Source of the DNA: Treponema sp.
GTDB taxonomy: Bacteria; Spirochaetota; Spirochaetia; Treponematales; Breznakiellaceae
Length of the DNA stretch: 43,479 nt
Reading direction: 5' to 3'
Assembly (NCBI GenBank): GCA_009778545.1
Contig: WRJO01000004.1
Span: 1-43,479 of the forward strand
In this document: positions 1 to 7,900 of the stretch, one piece after another
How positions within the stretch are numbered: position 1 is the first letter of the stretch
How the letters are laid out: each line of letters starts with the position of its first letter
The notes under the pieces: model-generated
What the model saw: only the letters and a program-made list of their open reading frames with translations
What the model was told of the DNA's origin: nothing
Database searches by the model: none
Translations under genes and position numbers: made by a program

Positions 1-602
1 CAGTTGATGCTATCACCCTCACCGGCAATCTCCGTTATCAATCCGGCTATTTTGCGGTTATCTATGTAGATGTCGTTAGGCCAGCGCAGGCTCACCGGCT
101 TCCCGCACAGGGATCGAATGGCGCGGGCGGCGGCGATTTGGTACACCATCACCGGCAGAAAATAATCGCCGAGGGCAATTGCCGGCCGTTCAAGGATCGT
201 GCAAAACAGCCCGCCCTGGCGCGATGCCCATGCCCTGCCGTTACGGCCCCTCCCGGCGCTCTGCCGTTCCGCAGTAATCACCGTTCCGGCGGGAAACCCC
301 TGCAAGGCACATTCCCGCGCATTGTCCATGGTGCTGGTCGTCCCGGCAAAGTGGCGGAACATCGCCTCTTTTTCGCCAAATTCCCAGGGGTACAGAAAAT
401 CGGCGGCCTTGCCTGGCTCAAGCGCGTAGCCGGAATCGTTGGTTTCAACCGGGTATCCCGCCTCGGTAAGCGACTGTACTCCCTTCCAGACGGCAACCCG
501 CGACACGCCGATAGCCGACGCCAGCACGGTTCCGCTCACCGGTTCCCCCGCCCTTTCCCGCAAAGCCATGAGCAATTTTGCCTTGGTGGAAATGTTAACC
601 AT
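1..602 (-). CDS. birA: Bifunctional biotin--[acetyl-CoA-carboxylase] ligase / biotin operon repressor, 5' part (cut by window edge)
   Basis: This gene is missing from the ORF track because its stop lies outside the window. Translating the minus strand from ATG at 602 gives 200 uninterrupted codons. Residues about 5-60 form a winged helix-turn-helix (SAIGVSRVAVWKGVQSL). The ligase domain follows, with the biotinyl-AMP loop GRGRNGRAW (about 118-125), RWPNDIYI (about 173-180) and the lysine region KIAGLITEI (about 184-191). The family activates biotin with ATP and transfers it to carrier proteins; members with an HTH also repress biotin genes. An in-frame TGA lies three codons before this ATG and no other start is available between them. 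No clear Shine-Dalgarno sequence is visible. The upstream minus-strand gene ends 35 nt away, so co-transcription is possible. An inverted repeat overlaps the first codons. The identification is secure; only the 3' end is unknown. Confidence 0.95.
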   Translation of the reverse strand, partial: MVNISTKAKLLMALRERAGEPVSGTVLASAIGVSRVAVWKGVQSLTEAGYPVETNDSGYALEPGKAADFLYPWEFGEKEAMFRHFAGTTSTMDNARECALQGFPAGTVITAERQSAGRGRNGRAWASRQGGLFCTILERPAIALGDYFLPVMVYQIAAARAIRSLCGKPVSLRWPNDIYIDNRKIAGLITEIAGEGDSIN

Positions 603-621
603 AACGAATCACAGGTTAACA
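593..621. promoter_or_regulatory. Candidate BirA operator overlapping the birA start
   Basis: TGTTAACC (593-600) and GGTTAACA (614-621) form a perfect 8-bp inverted repeat with a 13-nt spacer. A further half-like word, aGGTTAAAt, follows at 622-629. BirA regulators of the HTH class are known to bind palindromes of the general form TGTAAACC-N14/15-GGTTTACA. The adjacent BirA does have the HTH, so autoregulation is a reasonable inference. The left half lies inside the first birA codons. Confidence 0.5.
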
Positions 622-637
622 GGTTAAATTACCGGGG

Positions 638-1339
638 TCAAGGCTGCGCGGCACCGCGTCGGATATTTCCATCTGTACTGAAAGATGCAGTTTCCGTATT
701 CAGCTCAATTATGTTGCTATGATCATGAGAGTCGATACATAGAATTTTTGTTTTGGAATAAGGAGATATTCTGAATTGTAGTTCGTCGAGTTCAGAATGT
801 CCGACAACCTGATTATACCCTTTGACCGCAGTTTTCAAAAGGGCGGGAATTCGTATCCATAAACAGCCTTCATTTTCGTTATTTCCAAAACCATCCGGTC
901 CGACCCATCTGAAATAATCCGGTTTTTCGATAAACAACTCGTTGATTTCTTCTACTGACTGTATTCCGGCACATTTCATCCATTTATGCGACACTCCGGC
1001 GTGAGAAAAAAGCCACCCATCATATACCGCTGCAACCTGCATATATTGACTGGCGCTCATGAGCGCTTTTACTATTGCAATGGCATGGTGGAATTGAAAT
1101 CCGCTGCACTGCTCATTCAGAAAATACGAAGTTTCATGATTGCCAAAGAGGACGTCAACTTTATCCGGGTTCCTTTTTTTGAGCTGTATTATTTCCAAGA
1201 AATTATTGATTTGGTCAGGCCATTTATTTTCCCAGCAATCAAAATAATCCCCCAGAAAGATAACTTTATCTGCAGAATCAATATTTGCTTTTTTCCAGTG
1301 AGTAGATTGATGAACATCCGGAATAACGCATATTTTCAT
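638..1339 (-). CDS. Calcineurin-like metallophosphoesterase
   Basis: A 233-residue protein with the ordered metal-binding motifs of the calcineurin-like phosphoesterase fold: PDVH at residues 7-10, GDYFD at about 30-34, GNHE at about 66-69, SHAG in the middle and GHSE near the C terminus. The family uses two metal ions to hydrolyse phosphomonoesters or diesters. The substrate here cannot be told; bis(5'-nucleosyl)-tetraphosphatase or protein-phosphatase-like activity are both possible. No signal peptide is seen, so it is probably cytosolic. The start at 1339 sits only 34 nt after the 3' end of tRNA-Cys on the same strand, with no evident terminator between. birA follows 35 nt downstream. tRNA, phosphoesterase and birA may therefore share a primary transcript. 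Confidence 0.85.
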   Translation of the reverse strand: MKICVIPDVHQSTHWKKANIDSADKVIFLGDYFDCWENKWPDQINNFLEIIQLKKRNPDKVDVLFGNHETSYFLNEQCSGFQFHHAIAIVKALMSASQYMQVAAVYDGWLFSHAGVSHKWMKCAGIQSVEEINELFIEKPDYFRWVGPDGFGNNENEGCLWIRIPALLKTAVKGYNQVVGHSELDELQFRISPYSKTKILCIDSHDHSNIIELNTETASFSTDGNIRRGAAQP

Positions 1340-1373
1340 AAAAACCGCAAAGCCTTACATCTTGTCACATAAA

Positions 1374-1444
1374 GGCGCCGATCGGAATCGAACCGATGCA
1401 TAAAGGTTTTGCAGACCTCTCCCTTACCGCTTGGGTACGGCGCC
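1374..1444 (-). tRNA. tRNA-Cys (anticodon GCA)
   Basis: On the minus strand the 71-nt sequence folds as a cloverleaf. The acceptor stem GGCGCCG/CGGCGCC is 7 bp and perfect. The anticodon loop reads CTGCAAA with anticodon GCA, and the T-arm contains GGTTCGATTCC. CCA is not encoded; the 3' end is followed by TTTATG. It is transcribed away from the importer operon. Confidence 0.96.
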
Positions 1445-1453
1445 GATTACCAG

Positions 1454-1482
1454 ACTATACCAAAAACCGGCCTTTTGTTCAA
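1454..1482 (-). promoter_or_regulatory. Sigma70-type promoter of tRNA-Cys
   Basis: On the minus strand: TTGAAC (1477-1482), 17-nt spacer, TATAGT (1454-1459). The expected start site is a few nt before the tRNA 5' end at 1444. Both hexamers match consensus at 5 of 6 and 5 of 6 positions. Confidence 0.7.
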
Positions 1483-1496
1483 GCCATAAGCAGCAG

Positions 1497-1526
1497 TTGA
1501 CCTTGCAGCCGTATCCGGTTTATGAT
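1497..1526 (+). promoter_or_regulatory. Sigma70-type promoter of the importer operon
   Basis: TTGACC (1497-1502), 18-nt spacer, TATGAT (1521-1526). A start near 1533 would leave a leader of about a dozen nt, just enough for the GGAGGA Shine-Dalgarno sequence at 1535-1540. This promoter is back-to-back with the tRNA promoter, with 14 bp between the two -35 boxes. A leader this short leaves no room for a riboswitch. Confidence 0.6.
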
Positions 1527-1544
1527 GTTATTATGGAGGATATG

Positions 1545-2684
1545 ATGAAAAAAATCAATCTTTGTCTTGTTTTGGCCGTACTGGCTGCGGCTTTTGTTGT
1601 CCTGGCAGGCTGCAACAAGAAGCCGACCGCCAATGTATCCCACGTTTCAGAAACGCTGGCCCTTGGAAGCGGCGACATTACCGTGCGGCTTTTAACCGAT
1701 GCCACGGGTATCGACGACAAATCATTTAACGCGGCAGCCTGGCGGGGCATTCTTGAATTTTACGGCGACAACTGGACGCATCAGACAAAACGCGGCATTG
1801 CCTACGATGTCGTAACGGCGCAGACCCAGGATATGTACGTCCCCAACCTCAGACAGGCTACGGACGAGGGCTACGATCTCATCGTTACCACGGGGTTTAC
1901 CTGGGCGGAAGCGATGGGCGAGGTTGCCTCCGGCAATCCCCGGCAGAACTACATGATCGTCGACGTTGACTGGCTGGGCGGCGCGAATGTCATGCAGTCG
2001 GCCTATGCCGAACATGAAGGCTCCTACCTTGTAGGCGCGGCAGCGGCGCTTAAGGCCAAAGAAGACGGCATCGCCAATCCCCGCTTCGGCTTTATCGGCG
2101 GAGTTCCCGGCGCGGTCATCACCAAGTTTGAGGTGGGCTTTGTCCAGGGCGTACTTTCGATAATCCCTGATGCTCAAATCGTCGACTACTATGTAAACAG
2201 TTGGGGCGAACCAGCGCTCGCCAAGACCCAGGCGAAAAATTGGTACGATTCCGGCGTGTACGCGATTTATTCGGCGGCGGGCGGCAGCGGCAACGGTACC
2301 ATCGCGCAGGCAAAAGAATACCGCGCTGCGGGGCGGAACGTATGGGCCATCGGCGTCGATTCCGATCAGCATGAGGAAGGGTTGTTCAACAACACCGATT
2401 CTGCCGTTCTTACCTCTATGCTGAAGCGGGTGGAAACAAGCCTATTGTACGCACTGCAGGCAGTCAAAAACCACACATTCCGGGGCGAGATCGTCACCTT
2501 TGACCTTGTCAAGGAAGGCGTTGGATATTCCACCAGCAACCACGCTTTGAGCAACAGCATCGTAACGCAGCTAGAGGCGCTCAAACAGCGGATCATCTCG
2601 GGCGACATTTATGTAGCAGCCACCAACGCCGAAGCCAAAACGCTTCCCGGCTTCCCCCAGGACCTAAAAGCAATTGATGATTAA
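1545..2684 (+). CDS. BMP/PnrA-family substrate-binding lipoprotein of an ABC importer
   Basis: The ORF track starts at 1431 inside the tRNA; the true start is ATG 1545 (or 1542), 5 nt after GGAGG. That gives 379 residues beginning with a lipoprotein signal (two lysines, hydrophobic stretch, lipobox VLAGC, Cys23). The body is a type I periplasmic-binding fold of the BMP family, with the conserved TDATGIDDKSFN at about residue 50. In Treponema this family includes PnrA/TmpC, which binds purine nucleosides; the riboflavin receptor RfuA has a similar fold and gene order. The neighbours (double ATPase plus two permeases) complete a nucleoside-type importer. A palindrome after the stop may separate this gene's expression from that of the transporter genes. 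The substrate (purine nucleoside or riboflavin) is not decided by what I can see. Confidence 0.88.
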   Translation: MKKINLCLVLAVLAAAFVVLAGCNKKPTANVSHVSETLALGSGDITVRLLTDATGIDDKSFNAAAWRGILEFYGDNWTHQTKRGIAYDVVTAQTQDMYVPNLRQATDEGYDLIVTTGFTWAEAMGEVASGNPRQNYMIVDVDWLGGANVMQSAYAEHEGSYLVGAAAALKAKEDGIANPRFGFIGGVPGAVITKFEVGFVQGVLSIIPDAQIVDYYVNSWGEPALAKTQAKNWYDSGVYAIYSAAGGSGNGTIAQAKEYRAAGRNVWAIGVDSDQHEEGLFNNTDSAVLTSMLKRVETSLLYALQAVKNHTFRGEIVTFDLVKEGVGYSTSNHALSNSIVTQLEALKQRIISGDIYVAATNAEAKTLPGFPQDLKAIDD

Positions 2685-2696
2685 TTAATACAAGAG

Positions 2697-2785
2697 TCAA
2701 CGAATGACGCGAATGTAAACGAATGGAATATTAAAGCAATATTAAATATTCGTATTTATTCGCGTTCATTCGCGCAATTCGTTGA
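2697..2785. repeat. Iterated-word palindrome between lipoprotein and ATPase genes
   Basis: The left arm TCAACGAATGACGCGAATG and the inverted right arm match at nearly every position across about 19 bp. Both arms continue as repeats of an (A)CGAATG-like word around an AT-rich centre. It lies in the 127-nt gap inside the importer operon. It could act as an mRNA-stabilising or attenuating hairpin; no run of T follows, so it is not a classical terminator. Confidence 0.7.
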
Positions 2786-2811
2786 TCTTTTTCAATTCCA
2801 AGGAGTGATTT

Positions 2812-4326
2812 GTGCGGGCGATTGAGATGCTTGGTATCAGCAAGGCGTTTCCCGGGGTTCTGGCAAATGACCGCGTGAACCTGCTTGTTGAGCAAGGCGA
2901 GATACACGCCCTCCTTGGCGAAAACGGCGCCGGAAAGTCAACCCTCATGTCGATTCTGTTCGGCCTGTACGAGGCGGATTCCGGCATCATAAAAATTTGG
3001 GGCGAAGAGGTGAAAATCCGCAGCCCCAATGATGCCACCGCCCTGCGCATCGGGATGGTGCATCAGCATTTCAAACTGGTTCACAACTTTACCGTTACCG
3101 AAAACATCGTCCTTGGCATGGAGCCGTGCAGTTCCATGGGAAATGTCGATTTGCACAGTGCGGAAGAACGTGTCGCCGAACTTTCCGAAACCTACGGCCT
3201 CTCCGTCGATCCAAAGGCGAAAATCGAAAACATCACCGTGGGAATGCAGCAGCGGGTGGAGATTCTCAAGATACTCTACCGCAGCGCCGACATCCTTATT
3301 TTTGACGAACCGACCGCCGTGCTGACCCCGCAGGAGATCGACGAACTTCTGGCGATTTTCAGCCGCCTGAAAACCGAAGGAAAAACGATCCTCTTTATCA
3401 CCCACAAGCTGCGGGAAATAAAGGCCGCCGCCGACCGCTGCACGGTGCTCCGCCGGGGAAAGTTCATCGACACCGTCGACGTTGCGGCGGTAAGCGAGGC
3501 GGAGCTTGCCGAAAAAATGGTGGGACGGGCGGTGACGTTCCGAATCGAAAAAAAGCCGGCAAAGCCCGGCGGAGTGGTGCTTAAAATCGAGGACCTTACC
3601 GTTTCCGGGCCAAAGGGCGCGCCTGCGGTTACCGGCCTTTCGCTGGAGGTACGCGCCGGGGAAGTGGTTGGCATCGCCGGAGTCGACGGCAACGGCCAGT
3701 CGGAACTGGTGGGCGCCATTGCCGGTTTACTGCCGATCCGCTCCGGCCGGGTGCTGCTGCGGGATCACGATATTTCAAAAGAAAGCATCAGAAGGCGGAA
3801 CGAAAGCGGGTTGGGGCTGGTGCCGGAAGACAGGCACAAGCATGGACTGATTCTCGACTTCCGCGTGGACGAAAATCTGATTCTAAAAAACTTCCGCCGC
3901 CAGCCCTATTCAGGTCCGCTTGGTTTTCTCCGGTTTCCCGCAATCGCAAGGCACGCCGAAAAACTTATTACCGACTATGATATACGGGCTGGACACGGTC
4001 CGGCGACTTTGGCAAAGGCAATGTCCGGCGGCAACCAGCAGAAGGTGATCATCGCCCGCGAGATCGACCTTTCCCCGGAACTGCTTATCGTGGCACAGCC
4101 GACACGGGGCCTGGACGTAGGCGCCATCGAATACATCCACCGCCGCATTATCGACGAGCGGGACAAGGGGCGCGCCGTGCTTCTCGTGTCTTTTGAGCTG
4201 GACGAGATACTTGGCCTGTGCGACCGGATCGCCGCCATTTCCAAGGGCGAGGTGGTGGGCATCCTTCCCGTGGAGGAAGCAGACGAGCGGCGAATCGGCG
4301 CGATGATGGGAGGTATCCGTGCCTGA
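2812..4326 (+). CDS. Nucleoside-type ABC importer, double ATP-binding protein
   Basis: 504 residues with two fused nucleotide-binding domains. NBD1 has Walker A GENGAGKST (about 37-45) and Walker B ILIFDEPTA (about 162-170), with a divergent signature (VGMQQRVEI). NBD2 has a degenerate P-loop GVDGNGQSE that lacks the lysine, a good signature SGGNQQK (about 405) and a Walker B region LLIVAQPTRGLD in which the usual acidic residues are replaced. This asymmetric layout is normal for sugar and nucleoside importers of the RbsA/NupO kind. The start is GTG at 2812, six nt after AGGAG. The 3' end overlaps the next gene by 8 nt, indicating translational coupling. The protein would act at the cytoplasmic face with the two permeases that follow. 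Confidence 0.92.
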   Translation: MRAIEMLGISKAFPGVLANDRVNLLVEQGEIHALLGENGAGKSTLMSILFGLYEADSGIIKIWGEEVKIRSPNDATALRIGMVHQHFKLVHNFTVTENIVLGMEPCSSMGNVDLHSAEERVAELSETYGLSVDPKAKIENITVGMQQRVEILKILYRSADILIFDEPTAVLTPQEIDELLAIFSRLKTEGKTILFITHKLREIKAAADRCTVLRRGKFIDTVDVAAVSEAELAEKMVGRAVTFRIEKKPAKPGGVVLKIEDLTVSGPKGAPAVTGLSLEVRAGEVVGIAGVDGNGQSELVGAIAGLLPIRSGRVLLRDHDISKESIRRRNESGLGLVPEDRHKHGLILDFRVDENLILKNFRRQPYSGPLGFLRFPAIARHAEKLITDYDIRAGHGPATLAKAMSGGNQQKVIIAREIDLSPELLIVAQPTRGLDVGAIEYIHRRIIDERDKGRAVLLVSFELDEILGLCDRIAAISKGEVVGILPVEEADERRIGAMMGGIRA

Positions 4327-5506
4327 AAAAAAGCGCCCGGCGATAACGCCTAACGATATAAAAAACCGGATTCTCGATGCGTTTACCGGCTCCGACGCGC
4401 TGGTTTCCGTGGCGGTAGTGGCGCTGGGTTTTCTCGTGGCGACATTGCTCATCGCGATCATCGGCAGGAAACCCGGCGGCATGTACGAAGCCATCATCCA
4501 GGTGGTCACCGGCATTTCGCGCAACCGCAGCATGGAATGGATATGGAACCCCCGGTACATCGGCGAATGGCTGGTCAGTTCCATTCCCCTGATCCTCTGC
4601 GGCTTTTCGATGGCATTTGCCGTCCGCACCGGGCTGTTCAACATCGGCGCGGAGGGGCAGTACATCGCAGGCCTTACAGCGGCGCAGCTTATTGCGATAC
4701 ATTTTCCGCCTATTCCTGTGCTTGCCTGGATCGTTGCGGTGCTGGGCGCAATTGCAGCCGGTGCGCTGTGGGGAGGCATCGTCGGCTTTTTCAAGGCAAA
4801 GTTCAGGGTTTCCGAGGTTGTTGCGACGATCATGATGAACTACATCGCCTTCTACCTCCACCGGATTATCACGCTGAGGATACCGGGCAGCAACACCCAC
4901 CGCACCCCGGCTTTTTCACCGGAGGCGACTCTGGCTAGCCCCTTCCTCGCCTCGCTGACCAACGATTCCCGCCTGAGTTACAGTCTGTGGCTGACTTTGG
5001 CGGCGGTTTTCATCTACTGGGTGATCATGAGAAAGACCCGGCTGGGCTATTCCCTGCGCGCCACCGGTCTGAATAAAAACGCCGCTTTTTACGGGGGCAT
5101 CAGCGTAAACGCCAACATTACCGCCGCCATGGCGATAGCCGGCGCCTTTGCCGGGCTTGCCGGGGCTTCGGTTTCGCTGGGGGTATTTTCATACGGGCGG
5201 GTGCTGGCTTCTTTTGAAAACTACGGCTTCGACGGCATCGCCGTAGCCCTTGTTGGCAACAGTACCGCGCTGGGAACCGCCCTTGCCGGCCTGCTGTTCG
5301 GTATGCTCAAATCCGCCCAGCCGCTGATGCAGAGCCGCCAGATACCCAAAGAAATTACCGCGATAATCATGGGCCTTATTGTGGTTTTTATTTCCCTGCG
5401 CGCCGGAGTCCGCCTGCTCATCGAATGGCAGATGAAGGAAAAGGCCCGGCGCACAAGTGCGCCCCGAGCCCAAGCACACGATGTGCCGACACGCGAGGAG
5501 GCCTAG
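4319..5506 (+). CDS. ABC importer permease, nucleoside/branched-chain type (first)
   Basis: 395 residues, strongly hydrophobic, with a membrane segment near residues 25-50 and several more through residue 370. The family motif NIGAEGQY is at about 106-113 and EVVATIMMNYIAFY at about 165-178, both typical of BPD_transp_2 permeases paired with BMP lipoproteins (NupP type). The GTG start at 4319 is preceded by GGGAGG at 5 nt and overlaps the ATPase gene by 8 nt. The C-terminal tail is basic and cytoplasmic. It would form the transmembrane channel together with the next gene product. Confidence 0.9.
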   Translation: MPEKKRPAITPNDIKNRILDAFTGSDALVSVAVVALGFLVATLLIAIIGRKPGGMYEAIIQVVTGISRNRSMEWIWNPRYIGEWLVSSIPLILCGFSMAFAVRTGLFNIGAEGQYIAGLTAAQLIAIHFPPIPVLAWIVAVLGAIAAGALWGGIVGFFKAKFRVSEVVATIMMNYIAFYLHRIITLRIPGSNTHRTPAFSPEATLASPFLASLTNDSRLSYSLWLTLAAVFIYWVIMRKTRLGYSLRATGLNKNAAFYGGISVNANITAAMAIAGAFAGLAGASVSLGVFSYGRVLASFENYGFDGIAVALVGNSTALGTALAGLLFGMLKSAQPLMQSRQIPKEITAIIMGLIVVFISLRAGVRLLIEWQMKEKARRTSAPRAQAHDVPTREEA

Positions 5507-5507
5507 T

Positions 5508-6419
5508 ATGGACTTTTTTCTGATTATCTGGCGCATGCTTCCCTCGACCTTCATGATTGTTTCCCCGATTTTAATCGCGGCGATTGGGGGGATGATCTGC
5601 GAGCGCTCCGGCGTTGTCAACATCGCGCTGGAAGGGCTGATGGCGATGGGCGCGATGACCGCCGCAGTGTTTCATGTCCTTTTGGAAACCAAAATCGGCT
5701 TTTCGATACCTCTGGCGCTGCTGCTGGCCGCTGCCGCCGGCGGCCTTTTCTCGCTGATACACGCCTTTGCCTCGATTACCCTGCGGGCCGACCAGGTGGT
5801 TTCGGGGACGGGGATTAACCTCCTTGCCAACGGCGTCACGGTCTTTGTCTGCCAGTTACTGTTCAGCATGGACCGCAGCCAGAACTACCGCATGGGGATG
5901 CGATCCGACCGAATCGGTATTTACCCCACGGTGTGGATAGCCCTGGCAATATTGGGTATAAGCTGGTTCATGCTGTACAAGCGTCCCTGGGGATTGCGCC
6001 TGCGTGCAGCCGGCGAGCATCCACAGGCCCTCGCCTCTGCGGGCGTTAGCGTAATAAAAATTCGCTACATCGCCGTTTTAATTTCGGGTATTCTTGCAGG
6101 GCTTGCCGGCGGCTGCATCGTTCTGACCCAGGACATCCAGTTCACCGTCAGCACAATCAACGGCAAAGGTTTTATCGCCCTTGCTGCGGTATCATTCGGC
6201 CGCTGGGTTCCCCTGGGCGTACTTGGCGCCAGCTTTCTGTTCGGCCTTTCCTCTGCCCTTGCCGTTAACATCATCAACATCAGCGGCCTGCAATTCCTGC
6301 CTTCAGAATTCTTCAACGCCCTGCCGTACCTGATAACGCTGATCACGTTAGTCCTGTTCAGCGGCAAAGACTACGCCCCCCGCGCCGCCGGCAAACCCTA
6401 CGACAAAGGCATCAGCTGA
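5508..6419 (+). CDS. ABC importer permease, nucleoside/branched-chain type (second)
   Basis: The ORF track starts at 5457 inside the previous gene. ATG 5508 is chosen because GAGGAGG lies 6 nt before it and it begins 1 nt after the upstream stop. The product has 303 residues. VNIALEGLMAMGAM at about 36-49 is the counterpart of the family motif in the first permease, and LRLRAAGEHPQALASAGVSV at about 163-182 is the cytoplasmic coupling-loop region. Multiple hydrophobic segments fit a BPD_transp_2 permease (NupQ type). It is the last gene of the importer operon; a palindrome follows before the convergent paaK-like gene. Confidence 0.9.
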   Translation: MDFFLIIWRMLPSTFMIVSPILIAAIGGMICERSGVVNIALEGLMAMGAMTAAVFHVLLETKIGFSIPLALLLAAAAGGLFSLIHAFASITLRADQVVSGTGINLLANGVTVFVCQLLFSMDRSQNYRMGMRSDRIGIYPTVWIALAILGISWFMLYKRPWGLRLRAAGEHPQALASAGVSVIKIRYIAVLISGILAGLAGGCIVLTQDIQFTVSTINGKGFIALAAVSFGRWVPLGVLGASFLFGLSSALAVNIINISGLQFLPSEFFNALPYLITLITLVLFSGKDYAPRAAGKPYDKGIS

Positions 6420-6437
6420 AATTTATTTGCAAATTTT

Positions 6438-6545
6438 TCACACGGAGGCACGGAGGCACGGAGGGTAAGAAAAGTTAAGATTAGGGCAATATGCTATATT
6501 TCCTTGTCTTTTTCCGTGTCCTCAGTGCCTCAGTGCCTCTGTGAG
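6438..6545. repeat. Iterated-word palindrome between convergent genes
   Basis: The left arm repeats the word CGGAGGCA about three times (6441-6465). The right arm is its inverted counterpart built of CCTCAGTG words (6509-6545). The centre is AT-rich. The position between two converging genes suggests a bidirectional stop for transcription, but no T-run makes this certain. The same word family appears as a solo half-arm near 11332. Confidence 0.75.
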
Positions 6546-6565
6546 ATATATAGGGATATAATTTA

Positions 6566-7879
6566 CTATATATCTTTTGGGCGCAGGTCCTGGACGCGGA
6601 TGGCTTTGCCTTCGGACACGGGGAGGGCGCCGCCTTCGTGGAGTTCGACATGGGGACGGATTGAAATCGAAACCTGCAATGTCTGCATGATCCGCTCCTT
6701 CAGGGCGTTGAGGGGGCGGGAGTCGTCCATAAAGATGTCCTCTCCGATTTCGGTCTTTACCGTTAGGCGATCCATCGCGCCGTCTTTTTCCACCACGATG
6801 AGATAGTTGTTGCCAACTTCCTTCATGCCCATGATCACTTCTTCGATCTGGCTGGGAAAGACGTTCACCCCGTTGATTATCAGCATGTCGTCGCTGCGTC
6901 CCCTGATTCGGCGGAGGCGGCGGTGGGTTCTGCCGCACGGACAGGGTTCGGTGTAAAAGCCGGTAAGGTCGCGGGTTCGGTAGCGAAGTATCGGCGTCGC
7001 CTCGCGGCACAGTATCGTCAGGACCAGTTCTCCGACTTCGCCGTCGGCTGCCGGTTCCAGCGTGTCGGGGTTGATTATTTCGGCGATGTAGCCGTCCTCC
7101 CAGATGTGCATACCGTCCTTGCACTGGCATTCAAAGGCAACGCTGGGGCCGTTCATTTCCGACAGGCCGTAGGAGTTGTACACGTCGATGTCCAGCAGGC
7201 CTTCGATGCGCCTCCGCGTGTCCTCGGAATACGGTTCCGCCCCGGCAAAAGCCTTTTTGAGCGACAGGCTTTCCCGCGCCACGCCGGCTTCTTTCATCTT
7301 TGTTTCAACGTGCAGGAGGAAGCTCGGCGTTGCATGCACCACCGTCGTCCCGAAATCCTGCATGAGCTTGAACTGACGAGCCGTGTTGCCCGAGCCGGAC
7401 GGGATCACCATCATCCCGATTTCTTCGCCGCCCTGGTGCAGCCCCAGCCCTCCGGTAAACAGGCCGTAGCTTATCATGTTCTGGAACACGTCGTCTTTAG
7501 TACAGCCAGCCCCGTAAATGCAGCGGGCCATGTTGTCCGTCCAGTTTTTTATATCGTCCCGTGAAAAATAAATCGTTGTGGGAATTCCCGTAGTGCCGCT
7601 GGACGCGTGCAGCCTGACCACGTCGTGCCTTGGAATGCTCAAAAAGCCGTAGGGAAAGCCCTGCCGCAAATCGCTTTTTCCGGTAAAGGGAATCTTTCGT
7701 AGATCATCCAGGGAATGAATGTCGCCGGGGCCTGCGATCCCCGCCGCTGCCAGCCGCTCCCGGTAAAACGGCGTACGCAGGGCAAAGCCAATCTCCGCTC
7801 GCAGCCTGTCCAGTTGCAGCACCTCAAGCTCCGCCCTGGGCATTTTTTCAATCCGCTCGTTCCAGTACTGAAATTGCAT
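6566..7879 (-). CDS. paaK: Phenylacetate-CoA ligase family (aryl-acid adenylate-forming) protein
   Basis: 437 residues, the usual length of PaaK-type ligases. The P-loop-like SSGTTGIPTT is at about 93, YGLSEMNGP at about 235 and RYRTRDLTGF at about 300. The C-terminal hinge RSDDMLIINGVNVFPSQIEEV is at about 330. The family converts an aryl acid, ATP and CoA to aryl-CoA, AMP and pyrophosphate in the cytosol. GAGG lies 6 nt before ATG 7879. It sits 278 nt downstream of iorB on the same strand. This pairing is well known, with the ligase handling arylacetyl-CoA made by indolepyruvate oxidoreductase (energy-yielding when run in reverse). The direction of the reaction in this organism is inference. 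Confidence 0.9.
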   Translation of the reverse strand: MQFQYWNERIEKMPRAELEVLQLDRLRAEIGFALRTPFYRERLAAAGIAGPGDIHSLDDLRKIPFTGKSDLRQGFPYGFLSIPRHDVVRLHASSGTTGIPTTIYFSRDDIKNWTDNMARCIYGAGCTKDDVFQNMISYGLFTGGLGLHQGGEEIGMMVIPSGSGNTARQFKLMQDFGTTVVHATPSFLLHVETKMKEAGVARESLSLKKAFAGAEPYSEDTRRRIEGLLDIDVYNSYGLSEMNGPSVAFECQCKDGMHIWEDGYIAEIINPDTLEPAADGEVGELVLTILCREATPILRYRTRDLTGFYTEPCPCGRTHRRLRRIRGRSDDMLIINGVNVFPSQIEEVIMGMKEVGNNYLIVVEKDGAMDRLTVKTEIGEDIFMDDSRPLNALKERIMQTLQVSISIRPHVELHEGGALPVSEGKAIRVQDLRPKDI

Positions 7880-7900
7880 TTTAACCTCTATTCAAAATTC

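Noticed and set aside
138-722. Plus-strand ORFs 138-722, 199-429 and 439-627
   Set aside because: They lie antisense to birA, whose protein is clearly recognisable on the minus strand.
1431-1544. Start of the importer lipoprotein at 1431 as in the ORF track
   Set aside because: It overlaps the tRNA gene and its promoter and precedes the lipoprotein signal; ATG 1545 has a good Shine-Dalgarno sequence.
2697-2785. Purine or flavin riboswitch controlling the importer
   Set aside because: The sequence is a simple palindrome of repeated words without a known aptamer, and the operon leader itself is only about a dozen nt.
4619-4938. Overlapping frames inside the first permease (4537-4938, 4617-4835)
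   Set aside because: Out-of-frame shadows of a well-supported permease gene.
6441-6465. Tandem CGGAGGCA words as a CRISPR array
   Set aside because: The units are only about 8-9 nt and contiguous, with no spacers and no cas genes.
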